A program made the translations under genes and the position numbers. Shown piece by piece: positions 1 to 6,345 of a stretch of 13,128 bases of DNA. Origin of the DNA: CAZDCZ01 sp964504155. Its GTDB lineage: Bacteria; Bacteroidota; Bacteroidia; Bacteroidales; UBA12077. The notes below the pieces were generated by a model. It did no database searches. It was not told the DNA's origin and was given only the letters and a program-made list of their open reading frames with translations. Every line of letters begins with the position of its first letter. The stretch's first letter is position 1. The stretch is taken from contig CAZDCZ010000082.1 in NCBI GenBank assembly GCA_964504155.1, positions 1 to 13,128 of the forward strand, given 5' to 3'.

Positions 1-42
1 TAAATCATATCTATTTCTAAATTTTCTAATTTCAATACTCAT
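1..42 (-). CDS. Possible 5' end of a gene leaving the window
   Basis: An ATG at 42-40 opens a frame of 14 codons (MSIEIRKFRNRYDL) that stays open to the window edge. It lies 64 bp downstream of the LytTR gene on the same strand, so it could be the next gene of that transcription unit. Only 14 residues are visible, so neither coding status nor function can be judged. The leader before the ATG is A/T-rich, as for the other genes here. Confidence 0.3.
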   Translation of the reverse strand, partial: MSIEIRKFRNRYDL

Positions 43-106
43 AATGCTGATTTTTAAATAATTATACCATAAACAAAAGTGTAAAAAACACTTAAAAAAT
101 CGAAGA

Positions 107-451
107 TTAACAACTTACCATCTCATACATTTTCTCGAGACTTTTATATAATTCGGCACGTCGGTTTTGTGTTACAAAAATCTCTTTTCCGTTTTCTAAT
201 ATTACTTTCGACGAGTTATCCGGAAGTACCATTTGGACATATTTTAAATTTACTATGCACTTGTGGTTAAATCTGAAAAATCCTTTATCGAATAATATCA
301 TCTCAATATCGCTCACGGTATATTCAATATTTTCGGTTTCTCCCGATTTATAATACAATACCGTTATGTTGTTGTATGTCTCGAGATAAATAATCTCGTC
401 GGGAATTAGAGTTCTGATTCCATTTTGTAATGGGATATATATTTTTTTCAT
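107..451 (-). CDS. Stand-alone LytTR DNA-binding protein
   Basis: A 114-aa protein consisting almost only of a LytTR DNA-binding domain. LytTR hallmarks are visible: the opening strand with DEIIYLETYNNITVLYY (about residues 18-34), the FFRFNHKCIVNLKYVQMV block (about 58-75, matching the family pattern F-R-x-H/N-x-S/C-y-i-v-N-l), and the closing strand ILENGKEIFVTQNRRAELYKSL. LytTR domains bind DNA, usually as the output of a response regulator. Here the receiver domain is absent, so it cannot be switched by phosphotransfer in the usual way. It lies 207 bp downstream of a histidine-kinase-like gene on the same strand. The start ATG at 451 gives a complete domain. It probably regulates transcription; targets are unknown. 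A 13-bp inverted repeat sits just upstream and may be its own operator (inference). Confidence 0.85.
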   Translation of the reverse strand: MKKIYIPLQNGIRTLIPDEIIYLETYNNITVLYYKSGETENIEYTVSDIEMILFDKGFFRFNHKCIVNLKYVQMVLPDNSSKVILENGKEIFVTQNRRAELYKSLEKMYEMVSC

Positions 452-486
452 TAGTATAAGTATTAATTAAGTTTATGTTTTTCAGT

Positions 487-572
487 TAATTACAATTTTA
501 AGTTTTGAAATATTTTTTCTATTACCATGAAACATCTAAAACCCGCCCCTAAGTAATTCAAAATTGTAATTA
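487..572. repeat. 13-bp perfect inverted repeat upstream of the LytTR gene
   Basis: TAATTACAATTTT at 487-499 is repeated in exact reverse complement (AAAATTGTAATTA) at 560-572, with 60 bp between. It lies in the 207-bp gap between the pseudokinase gene and the LytTR gene, 36 bp upstream of the LytTR ATG. The loop contains a GC-richer patch (ACCCGCCCCTAAG) like the cores of the dispersed repeats elsewhere in the window. It could be an operator pair, a large RNA hairpin or an eroded mobile repeat. The arms are AT-rich, so chance is not excluded. Confidence 0.45.
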
Positions 573-658
573 TTTCCTTTTGTATACCTTAATGCATAAA
601 TGTTTAATAATTTCATTCTATATTTTTACAATTATATAACTGATTATACTTTTCGTTT

Positions 659-1390
659 TTACAAAAAAATAAGTTTATACTGAATATTTTTATTACTGTC
701 TGTTTCTTTAACAATATTTATGTTTAGGATATGCGCTATTCTTCTAACTACTTCGCAAGTGAGAGTTTCTTCTTTTTCTAATGGGTCTTCGAAATCGCAA
801 AATTTTTCTATTTTACAATTATCTTCATCGCAATTAAAAAAGTTTGTACAAATAATAATTGCTAATTTTTTATCATCATCAATATATCTATATGCTAATT
901 CAATATTATTATATTTATCGTAAAAATGTAAAATATCAATAATTCTGAATATCAATTTTCTAAGAAAAAATTTATCTGTATTAAAATAGCATTCTTTAAC
1001 ACTCTTATCAATAGTTAGTTCTAGAATAGTATTATCATCGATATTACTATCGAAAACCTGTTTATTATAATCATTGTGAATTTCCCACAAGAAACTGTTC
1101 AATCCATAACTCATGCTATTTACCTCATATTCGGATGCCTCGATTTTGGAAAGTTCAATCACATCATCAACGAATTTCAACAAACTATTGCTGCTTTGAA
1201 TAATTCTTTTTGCAAACTCGTTATTTTTCTGAACATCTTTAAAATCGGAATACAAGAGTAATTTAGAAAATCCCATAATGGAATTTAAAGGAGTGCGAAT
1301 ACCATAAGAAATTTGAGAGAAAAAATTTTGTTTCAAATTTTCTTCTTTTTCAATTTCTACTGTAGTATTATTTAGCATATTATTCTTCAT
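659..1390 (-). CDS. Degenerate histidine-kinase-like protein (pseudokinase)
   Basis: A 243-aa cytoplasmic protein with no sensor domain and no membrane segment. Residues 20-84 match a HisKA dimerisation domain: the H-box reads FFSQISYGIRTPLNSIMGFS where kinases have S-H-E-I-R-T-P-L-N. The phospho-acceptor His is replaced by Tyr29 (codon TAT, one base from CAT) and the next acidic residue by Gly30. The C-terminal half keeps the outline of an HATPase domain, but the N-box (about 140-159, LIFRIIDILHFYD) lacks the Mg-ATP asparagine, the DxGxG box is missing, and the GTGLGL lid is replaced by EETLTCEVV near 207-215. It should therefore neither autophosphorylate nor bind ATP normally. The frame is intact over the whole length, suggesting a maintained protein, perhaps a dimeric scaffold or an inhibitor of a real kinase. 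The gene lies between the TPR anti-sigma-like gene and the LytTR gene on the same strand. Confidence 0.8.
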   Translation of the reverse strand: MKNNMLNNTTVEIEKEENLKQNFFSQISYGIRTPLNSIMGFSKLLLYSDFKDVQKNNEFAKRIIQSSNSLLKFVDDVIELSKIEASEYEVNSMSYGLNSFLWEIHNDYNKQVFDSNIDDNTILELTIDKSVKECYFNTDKFFLRKLIFRIIDILHFYDKYNNIELAYRYIDDDKKLAIIICTNFFNCDEDNCKIEKFCDFEDPLEKEETLTCEVVRRIAHILNINIVKETDSNKNIQYKLIFL

Positions 1391-1400
1391 ATATTGGTTC

Positions 1401-1417
1401 TTTCAATTAAATTGAAA
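1401..1417. promoter_or_regulatory. 17-bp palindrome next to the pseudokinase start
   Basis: TTTCAATTAAATTGAAA is a perfect palindrome of 8-bp arms around one central base, 10 bp upstream of the pseudokinase ATG. Its position fits an operator or a translation-leader hairpin, but the base content is low and it could be accidental. Confidence 0.3.
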
Positions 1418-1525
1418 TATGTATTTAATAAAATAGTATTTGTATTACTACATTTATATTATTATAATGAGATTACAATTCAAAACCATATATCTCAATT
1501 ACTTAATATAATCTTAAAAATATTA

Positions 1526-2287
1526 TTATTCATCTAGCTCATCCAGAAGTTTTATTATCTCTTCCGAATCGTCTTTATAATAACTATCGCTTTTAATTAA
1601 TTCGTTAAATAACACTTCGGCTTTATGCACGCTATCGGTTTTTACATAACACATTGCTAAGTACCACTTTGCTTGTTCTACAAATAAATTATCGTTATTA
1701 GCAACAATTGATTGAAATGAATTTGTTGCGTTTTTATATTCTTCTGTTTCTAAATAAGAAATTCCGGAATATAAATTTGCCGTAAGGTCTTTTCCGTTTT
1801 TACTTAATATTTCTTCGAACATAGATAATGCTCCGCTATAATCTTCTTGCTGATATTTATGCATTGCGTTAAATAGTAGAGCGTCGGTCTTTATATCGCC
1901 CGATCGGAAAGCTGAAGTAGATTCGTAAGGTTTATAATACTCGTCGAAAATAGCACTTGTACTACTTTGCTTATTATAATTGTTATACAACAATCCTCCG
2001 GTTGTTATTAATAAAGCTAATGATGCAGCAGCATAATACAATTTCGAATTCGAAAATATATTTATTATCTTTTTCTTCTCTGTGGTTTTGAAATTCTCTG
2101 CATAAATGCCACCCAGCATACTTCTCATATCCATAATATCGTCTTCCATAATAGCATTATCGACCTCGCACATTAATCGATAATCGCTTCTTATATTGGA
2201 ATCAGATTTTAGCTTATCTTTAAATAATAATACCTCATCATGCGACATATCATTACTTAAATATCTGTCAATATATTTTATATCCAT
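1526..2287 (-). CDS. Membrane TPR protein, anti-sigma-like (copy A)
   Basis: A 253-aa protein in three parts. The N-terminal 60 residues (IDRYLSNDMSHDEVLLFKDKL...) resemble the helical start of Bacteroidota anti-sigma factors, without the HxxxCxxC zinc motif. One membrane helix follows at about 83-101 after a basic stretch (KTTEKKK), predicting N-inside, C-outside. The C-terminal part (about 135-250) has TPR-like helical repeats (DALLFNAMHKYQQEDYSGAL, DLTANLYSGISYLETEEYKNA, FVEQAKWYLAMCYVKTDSVHKA). It is clearly paralogous to the protein at 6346-7101: same length and order, and shared segments such as EDDIMD/EDDVID, NLYSGI/NFYSGI and NLFVEQAKWYLA/NLFEEQAFWYLA. No sigma factor gene stands next to this copy; it lies between the degraded region and the pseudokinase gene. 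The anti-sigma role is inferred from layout and from the paralogue beside a sigma gene; a TPR scaffold is the alternative. Confidence 0.75.
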   Translation of the reverse strand: MDIKYIDRYLSNDMSHDEVLLFKDKLKSDSNIRSDYRLMCEVDNAIMEDDIMDMRSMLGGIYAENFKTTEKKKIINIFSNSKLYYAAASLALLITTGGLLYNNYNKQSSTSAIFDEYYKPYESTSAFRSGDIKTDALLFNAMHKYQQEDYSGALSMFEEILSKNGKDLTANLYSGISYLETEEYKNATNSFQSIVANNDNLFVEQAKWYLAMCYVKTDSVHKAEVLFNELIKSDSYYKDDSEEIIKLLDELDE

Positions 2288-2420
2288 ATCAGAATATTTT
2301 TATTTGTTAATAAACTTTCTTTAAATACTTTAAAATTCTCAGCTTAATTTGAATCGCTTTTCCGGACATAATTATCCCCTGCACTATCTTTGTTACAATT
2401 GTTAGTATGCCCTTGTTTTC

Positions 2421-2568
2421 TTAAGCAATAATATTTTCGAGTTCTTGTTCCGTAGCATTTTCGTTACTTGGAATATTCGTAATACTTATCTAATACAGCT
2501 TTAAATTGTTCTTCTGTTAACTCACTAATTGTTGCTATAATAAATTTATTTTCGTTGAAAAAACAAAT
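2421..2568 (-). pseudogene. Possible frameshifted remnant of a small gene
   Basis: The 319 bp between copy A of the TPR gene and the gap hold no intact gene. On the minus strand an open stretch without an ATG (2568-2464) encodes FNENKFIIATISELTEEQF followed by KAVLDKYYEYSK and a stop. Shifting by one base at LDK continues as ITNIPSNENATEQELENIIA to a stop at 2423-2421. Both pieces have protein-like, Glu-rich composition, which suggests an old gene broken by a frameshift and lacking its 5' end. No family is recognised. Confidence 0.25.
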
Positions 2569-2606
2569 TCACGGTTTAACTCGAAAAATACTAAGTTTTT
2601 ACTTCG

Positions 2607-2706
2607 NNNNNNNNNNNNNNNNNNNNNNNNNNNNNNNNNNNNNNNNNNNNNNNNNNNNNNNNNNNNNNNNNNNNNNNNNNNNNNNNNNNNNNNNNNNNNN
2701 NNNNNN
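2607..2706. other. Assembly gap of 100 N
   Basis: Exactly 100 N, the usual placeholder for a gap of unknown size. It falls inside a tandem repeat: the right flank (from 2707) matches 2938 onward, and the left flank AAGTTTTTACTTCG (2593-2606) matches AAGTTCTTACTTCG at 2820-2833. If the 231-bp repeat period holds, about 104 bp are missing, encoding the core and C-terminus of the first peptide. More repeat copies could also be hidden. Confidence 0.95.
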
Positions 2707-2799
2707 AACTAACATACTTTGTGTACTTAATTGTTCGTTAAAATTTAATATGCTTCCTGAATTGTTTTCTTGATTGAATAAATTTCTTAAAATTTTCAT
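2707..2799 (-). CDS. GG-leader precursor peptide, copy 1 (3' part lost in gap)
   Basis: The first 31 codons of a second copy of the peptide gene at 2860-3030, starting at ATG 2799 and running into the gap. The visible leader differs from the other copy at two residues only (Val11 to Glu, Ala26 to Thr), with three base changes in 93. The leader ends at MLV, just before the position of the expected IKGG cleavage motif, so the core peptide is invisible. It follows the intact copy on the same strand; only 60 bp separate that copy's stop from this ATG, so both are probably cotranscribed. The leader directly before both start codons is the same (AGCT then ATG), pointing to a recent tandem duplication. 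Confidence 0.75.
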
Positions 2800-2859
2800 A
2801 GCTTTTTTTTTTAATAATTAAGTTCTTACTTCGCATTTTATTACTTGCTTTATTTTACT

Positions 2860-3030
2860 CTAATCTTCTTCTAAATCACTTACCCAAAAATCATCATCAT
2901 CACCTAATGGAGGATCATCATCTGTTCCGCCTTTTATAACTAACATACTTTGTGCACTTAATTGTTCGTTAAAATTTAATATACTTCCTGAATTGTTTAC
3001 TTGATTGAATAAATTTCTTAAAATTTTCAT
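2860..3030 (-). CDS. GG-leader precursor peptide with very acidic core, copy 2
   Basis: A 56-aa gene from ATG 3030 to TAG 2862-2860. The leader (MKILRNLFNQ...) ends in EQLSAQSMLVIKGG (residues 22-35), the double-glycine pattern L-S-x-x-x-M-x-x-I-K-G-G known from Bacteroidota natural-product precursors. After Gly35 the 21-residue core has 11 Asp/Glu and no Lys, Arg or Cys, including DDDPPLG and DDDDFWVSDLEED, with one Trp at 49. Family knowledge predicts leader removal after GG, usually by a C39 peptidase-ABC exporter; none is in the window, nor is a lanthionine, radical-SAM or ATP-grasp enzyme. The core has almost no Ser, Thr or Cys, so lanthionine-type modification is unlikely. It lies next to the TPR-CHAT gene, transcribed away from it. 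It may be a secreted signal, a protease substrate or a metal-binding peptide (inference). Confidence 0.8.
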   Translation of the reverse strand: MKILRNLFNQVNNSGSILNFNEQLSAQSMLVIKGGTDDDPPLGDDDDFWVSDLEED

Positions 3031-3087
3031 AGCTTTTTATTTTAATTAATAATTGATTTTAGTTTTATGGGTTTAAAAAATAACACC

Positions 3088-3126
3088 CTCTATATATAGG
3101 TTCCTTTTTTGGGCAAAAGGTTACCC
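3088..3126 (-). promoter_or_regulatory. Candidate ECF-type promoter of the GG-peptide genes
   Basis: Read on the minus strand, GGGTAACC (3126-3119) and GGAACCTATATATAG (3104-3090) carry two AACC boxes exactly 20 bp apart, two helical turns. An AAC-containing -35 box followed 16-17 bp later by a -10 region (CTATATA) is the usual layout of ECF sigma promoters. It lies 58-96 bp upstream of the peptide ATG and is the most GC-rich, structured part of this AT-rich spacer. It is a plausible target of the sigma factor at 7199-7753, but no second copy was found upstream of other genes here, so the link is inference. Confidence 0.45.
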
Positions 3127-3355
3127 GTTTTTTGAAATTATTTTTGATTTATTTTTCTCGTTCATCATATTTCCTTGATTTTCTGAGTATTACAAAATGC
3201 AAAAAAGCTAAGATTTTTCTTAACTTTATATCTAAAATTCCGTAATTATTAAATACATAAAACACAATACATTAGCGAATACACAAAAAAAATATTATAA
3301 TATAAATGCTATATTGTATTAAATAGGATAAACAATAGCAAATTGCGAATGTTAC

Positions 3356-3517
3356 TTAATTCTACTTTGACATATTAAACAGAATTAAGATTTTTTAGTT
3401 TTTTTTGCCCCTAAGCCTAAAGGGAGAAAGCTAAAAAATCAATCTGTTCTCTTTAGGGAGCAAGGGTTAAAACAGGTTGATTTTGTGTTAAAGCATAATG
3501 TGTTAAAGTAGAATTAA
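3356..3517. repeat. 162-bp inverted-repeat (MITE-like) element, copy 1
   Basis: The ends 3356-3377 (TTAATTCTACTTTGACA...) and 3496-3517 are reverse complements at 20 of 22 positions. The inside has further self-pairing: AAAATCAATCTGTT against AACAGGTTGATTTT, and CTAAAGGGAG near CTTTAGGGAG, a core common in Bacteroidota dispersed repeats. No coding capacity. It ends 33 bp upstream of the TPR-CHAT start, so that gene's promoter must lie in or before it. It shares the CTTTxGACA end motif and CTAAAGGGAG core with the element at 11542-11685. Confidence 0.75.
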
Positions 3518-3550
3518 TTATTATTATGTTAGTTACTTAATTTTTAGCAA

Positions 3551-6343
3551 ATGTTTTTTTTTAAATATATCTTTCTTTTTATAAGCTTTACTACTTTTTG
3601 TTTTAGCAATACTTATTCGCAAAACAATAAGAGCGATAGTATTACAATAAAATTACGCGACAGTGCAATATTTTATAACGAAAAAGGAATTAACTATGGA
3701 AGAGAAGGGAAATTAGATTCAGCAAAAATTTGTATTACAAAATCGTTAAATTTTAAAAAACAATATCTTAAACCTTACGACACAAAACTGGCAAACTCGT
3801 ACATTAACAACGGAATAATAAATAAACTTCAAGGAAATTATTCGGCTGCTATAATAAATTACAATAATGCAGAGAAAATATTCGAATATAATAATAATAC
3901 TCGCGGGCAGGCTTATTTGTATATGAATAAAGCAAATATTTATAAAATATTTGGCGATTACGAAAAAGCAAAAAAATATTATTTTCAAGGAGAAAACATA
4001 CTATTGTTAACCGAAAAAAAGTATCCTGTGCAATTAGGAAATATTTATAATAATCTGGGAAACTTATACCGTATTATAGGGAAAGACAGTATGTCTATAG
4101 AATATTTGCTTAAGAGTATAGATATTAAAAAAGAATCTAAATCGTCGCGAATAAATAATACATATAGCAATCTTGCATCATCGTATTATAATATTAACAA
4201 TTATTCTTTAGCAAAAGAATACCATAAAAAGGCTATAAATTATTCGAAGAAAAATTATGGAGACAAAAGCATTTGGTATGCCGACGACATTTTAAACTAT
4301 GCAACATTTTGTACTAAAACAAACCAAAGCAATCCGTTAGAACTATACAAAAAAACATTAAATATTTACATAAGTAATTATAGCGAAATAAATCCTGAAG
4401 TATCGAATTGTTATAATAGTATTGGTAACTATTACAAAGATATTACAAACTATTCCGAGGCATTAAAGTATTATCAAAAATCGTTAATATCGATAACAAA
4501 TAATTTTAACAATATAAACATATCGGAAAATCCGGAGATAAACGATGCCTTATCGAAAACACATTTACTTCGAACACTTAATAATAAAGCCAATACATTG
4601 CACAAATTTTCTGTCGAAGCCGATAATAAAATAATATTACTACAACAAAGTTTAGAAACATATAATCTTGCTCAAGCTATTATTAAGCAATTACGAACAT
4701 CGTATCAGAATAGAGAGAGTAAATTAATTTTAACAGAAAACGAACACGAGGTATTACAAAATGCATTTTTAGTATCGGCAGAATTATTTAAATATACAAA
4801 TGATATTAAATACATAAAACAAGCATATATTTTTTCCGAAAGTTCTAAAGCATCGAATTTGCTCGAAGCATCGAAAGAAACGGAAGCCATGAAATATGGC
4901 AATATTCCCGACAGCATAACACAACTGGAACGAAAACTAAAACAAAACAAATGGATATTCGAAGAGCTTATATATGAAGAAAAACAAAAAGTAAATCCTA
5001 ACTCTAATAAATTAGAATTTTGGAACAATAAACTTTTCTCAACAACAGAAAATTACAATAAATTAAAAATAAAACTAGAAACAGATTACCCTAATTATCA
5101 TAAATTAAAATATAGCAATAATATTGTTCCACTAAAAAACATTCAAGCAAGTATTGGTAAAGATGAAATAATTGTAGAATATATGCTTGTAGAAAACAAA
5201 TTATTTATTTTACAAATATCGTCAGATAATTGTAAAATAAACGAACAAGAAATCGACAGTTCTTTTTATTCTAATTTTAATATCGTTTATAATAATATTA
5301 AAAAAATTAATTTCTCGAAACATAATTTCGAAAGTTTTAATAATTTTAAGAATGCCTCAGAGAATTTATATTCAGTATTAATTCATCCAATTGCGAAAGA
5401 TATTACAAATAAAAAACTAATTATTATCCCCGATGGAATTCTGGCATATTTACCATTTGATGTATTACTGTACGAAAAAACTAATTATAAAAAAATTAAC
5501 TATCGGAATCTCCCTTACTTCCTTTATAAACATCCTATAAGTTATAGTTATTCTAGCAGCTTGTATGCAAATAATTTAAAAAACAGGAAAAAAGCATCGA
5601 AAAAACTTGCAGTTTTTGCTCCCGAATATAATTCTGCAATTACTAAAGAACAAATAAATAAAACACGACAAAAATACAGAGAGCAACTATTACCTCTCGA
5701 AGGAATTCTTGAAGAAGCAAAAGCAATTTCGCAAATAACCGGAGGCTACACATTTCTAAACAAAAATGCAAGCGAGAGTACATTTAAGAATATATCGGAC
5801 AAATACGACATTCTCCATTTTGCAATGCATTCGGTTATTAACGATGAAAACCCTATGTATTCGAAAATGATTTTTAGCATGGAAGAAAATTCTGAAAATG
5901 ATGGTTTTTTAAATACTTTCGAGATATATAATTTGCAATTAAATTGCAGAATGGCAGTATTAAGCTCGTGTAATAGTGGTAGCGGAAAACTTAGAAACGG
6001 AGAAGGTGTAATGAGTCTTGCCCGAGCATTTATGTACGCAGGTTGCCCGTCGATTGTTATGACACTATGGACAGTAAACGATAATTCCGGCGAAAAACTT
6101 ATGACACGATTTTATTACTATCTGAAAAAACACAAGTCGAAAGCAGAATCCTTACAGAAAGCAAAAATCGATATATTACATAATTCCGATCAACTACATT
6201 CTCATCCGTATTTTTGGGCTAACTATATTGTTATTGGAAATAAAAAACCTGTTTTTGTTAATTACTATAAATACTTAGCCGGTTTCTTTGGTTTAATAAG
6301 TATTCTTGCAATAATTATTATTCGTAAAAAAAATCGCAAATAA
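3551..6343 (+). CDS. TPR-CHAT caspase-like protease, secreted and membrane-anchored
   Basis: A 930-aa protein. A Sec signal peptide fits residues 1-24 (hydrophobic run ending TYSQ). About seven TPR repeats fill roughly 30-330 (for example YINNGIINKLQGNYSAAIINY, IYNNLGNLYRIIGKDSMSIEY, CYNSIGNYYKDITNYSEALKYY). A helical linker (about 365-560) leads to a CHAT domain at about 610-895: IIIPDGILAYLPFDVL (622-637), HFAMHS with the catalytic His at 760, LSSCNSGSG with the catalytic Cys at 807, then GEGVMSLARAFMYAGCPSIVMTLW and HPYFWANYIVIG. Both catalytic residues are present, so it should be an active clan CD cysteine protease. A membrane helix at about 906-924 followed by RKKNRK predicts an inner-membrane anchor with the body in the periplasm. 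The stop lies 2 bp from that of the convergent anti-sigma-like gene. Its substrate is unknown; the neighbouring membrane TPR proteins and the GG peptides are candidates. Confidence 0.9.
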   Translation: MFFFKYIFLFISFTTFCFSNTYSQNNKSDSITIKLRDSAIFYNEKGINYGREGKLDSAKICITKSLNFKKQYLKPYDTKLANSYINNGIINKLQGNYSAAIINYNNAEKIFEYNNNTRGQAYLYMNKANIYKIFGDYEKAKKYYFQGENILLLTEKKYPVQLGNIYNNLGNLYRIIGKDSMSIEYLLKSIDIKKESKSSRINNTYSNLASSYYNINNYSLAKEYHKKAINYSKKNYGDKSIWYADDILNYATFCTKTNQSNPLELYKKTLNIYISNYSEINPEVSNCYNSIGNYYKDITNYSEALKYYQKSLISITNNFNNINISENPEINDALSKTHLLRTLNNKANTLHKFSVEADNKIILLQQSLETYNLAQAIIKQLRTSYQNRESKLILTENEHEVLQNAFLVSAELFKYTNDIKYIKQAYIFSESSKASNLLEASKETEAMKYGNIPDSITQLERKLKQNKWIFEELIYEEKQKVNPNSNKLEFWNNKLFSTTENYNKLKIKLETDYPNYHKLKYSNNIVPLKNIQASIGKDEIIVEYMLVENKLFILQISSDNCKINEQEIDSSFYSNFNIVYNNIKKINFSKHNFESFNNFKNASENLYSVLIHPIAKDITNKKLIIIPDGILAYLPFDVLLYEKTNYKKINYRNLPYFLYKHPISYSYSSSLYANNLKNRKKASKKLAVFAPEYNSAITKEQINKTRQKYREQLLPLEGILEEAKAISQITGGYTFLNKNASESTFKNISDKYDILHFAMHSVINDENPMYSKMIFSMEENSENDGFLNTFEIYNLQLNCRMAVLSSCNSGSGKLRNGEGVMSLARAFMYAGCPSIVMTLWTVNDNSGEKLMTRFYYYLKKHKSKAESLQKAKIDILHNSDQLHSHPYFWANYIVIGNKKPVFVNYYKYLAGFFGLISILAIIIIRKKNRK

Positions 6344-6345
6344 AT

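Larger units (their letters stand above)
2707..3051. repeat. Tandem duplication, period 231 bp, of the peptide gene
   Basis: The segment from 2707 (AACTAACATACTTTGTG) reappears at 2938 with a few substitutions and continues past the start codon into the T-rich leader. Start codons lie 231 bp apart (2799 and 3030). The unit comprises one peptide gene plus its A-rich spacer; part of the left unit is in the assembly gap. Confidence 0.9.
3031..3550. other. Intergenic region between the peptide and TPR-CHAT genes
   Basis: A 520-bp divergent spacer. From the peptide side it holds an A-rich leader, the promoter-like motif at 3088-3126, an AT-rich stretch (3127-3355) in which I see no gene, the inverted-repeat element at 3356-3517 and a 33-bp leader before the CHAT start. 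An 11-bp direct repeat GTTACTTAATT occurs at 3351-3361 and 3532-3542, around the element. Confidence 0.8.

Noticed and set aside
720..1261. Plus-strand open frames opposite the pseudokinase gene (720-923 and 1076-1261)
   Set aside because: They are antisense to a well-supported protein with HisKA features and have no recognisable family features of their own.
2364..2379. Palindrome-like GGACATAATTATCCCC upstream of TPR copy A
   Set aside because: Only 12 of 16 positions pair and the motif is not repeated near other genes, so it is too weak to call an operator.
2555..2773. Open frames running through the N gap on both strands
   Set aside because: Their continuity is an artefact of translating N as X. 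Only the leader of peptide copy 1 (2707-2799, minus) is supported.
2860..3030. Lanthipeptide precursor interpretation of the GG peptide
   Set aside because: The core has no Cys and only one Thr and one Ser, and no lanthionine synthetase is present.
3746..5028. Minus-strand open frames inside the TPR-CHAT gene
   Set aside because: They are shadows of the long TPR-CHAT frame, hydrophobic low-complexity translations of AT-rich sequence.
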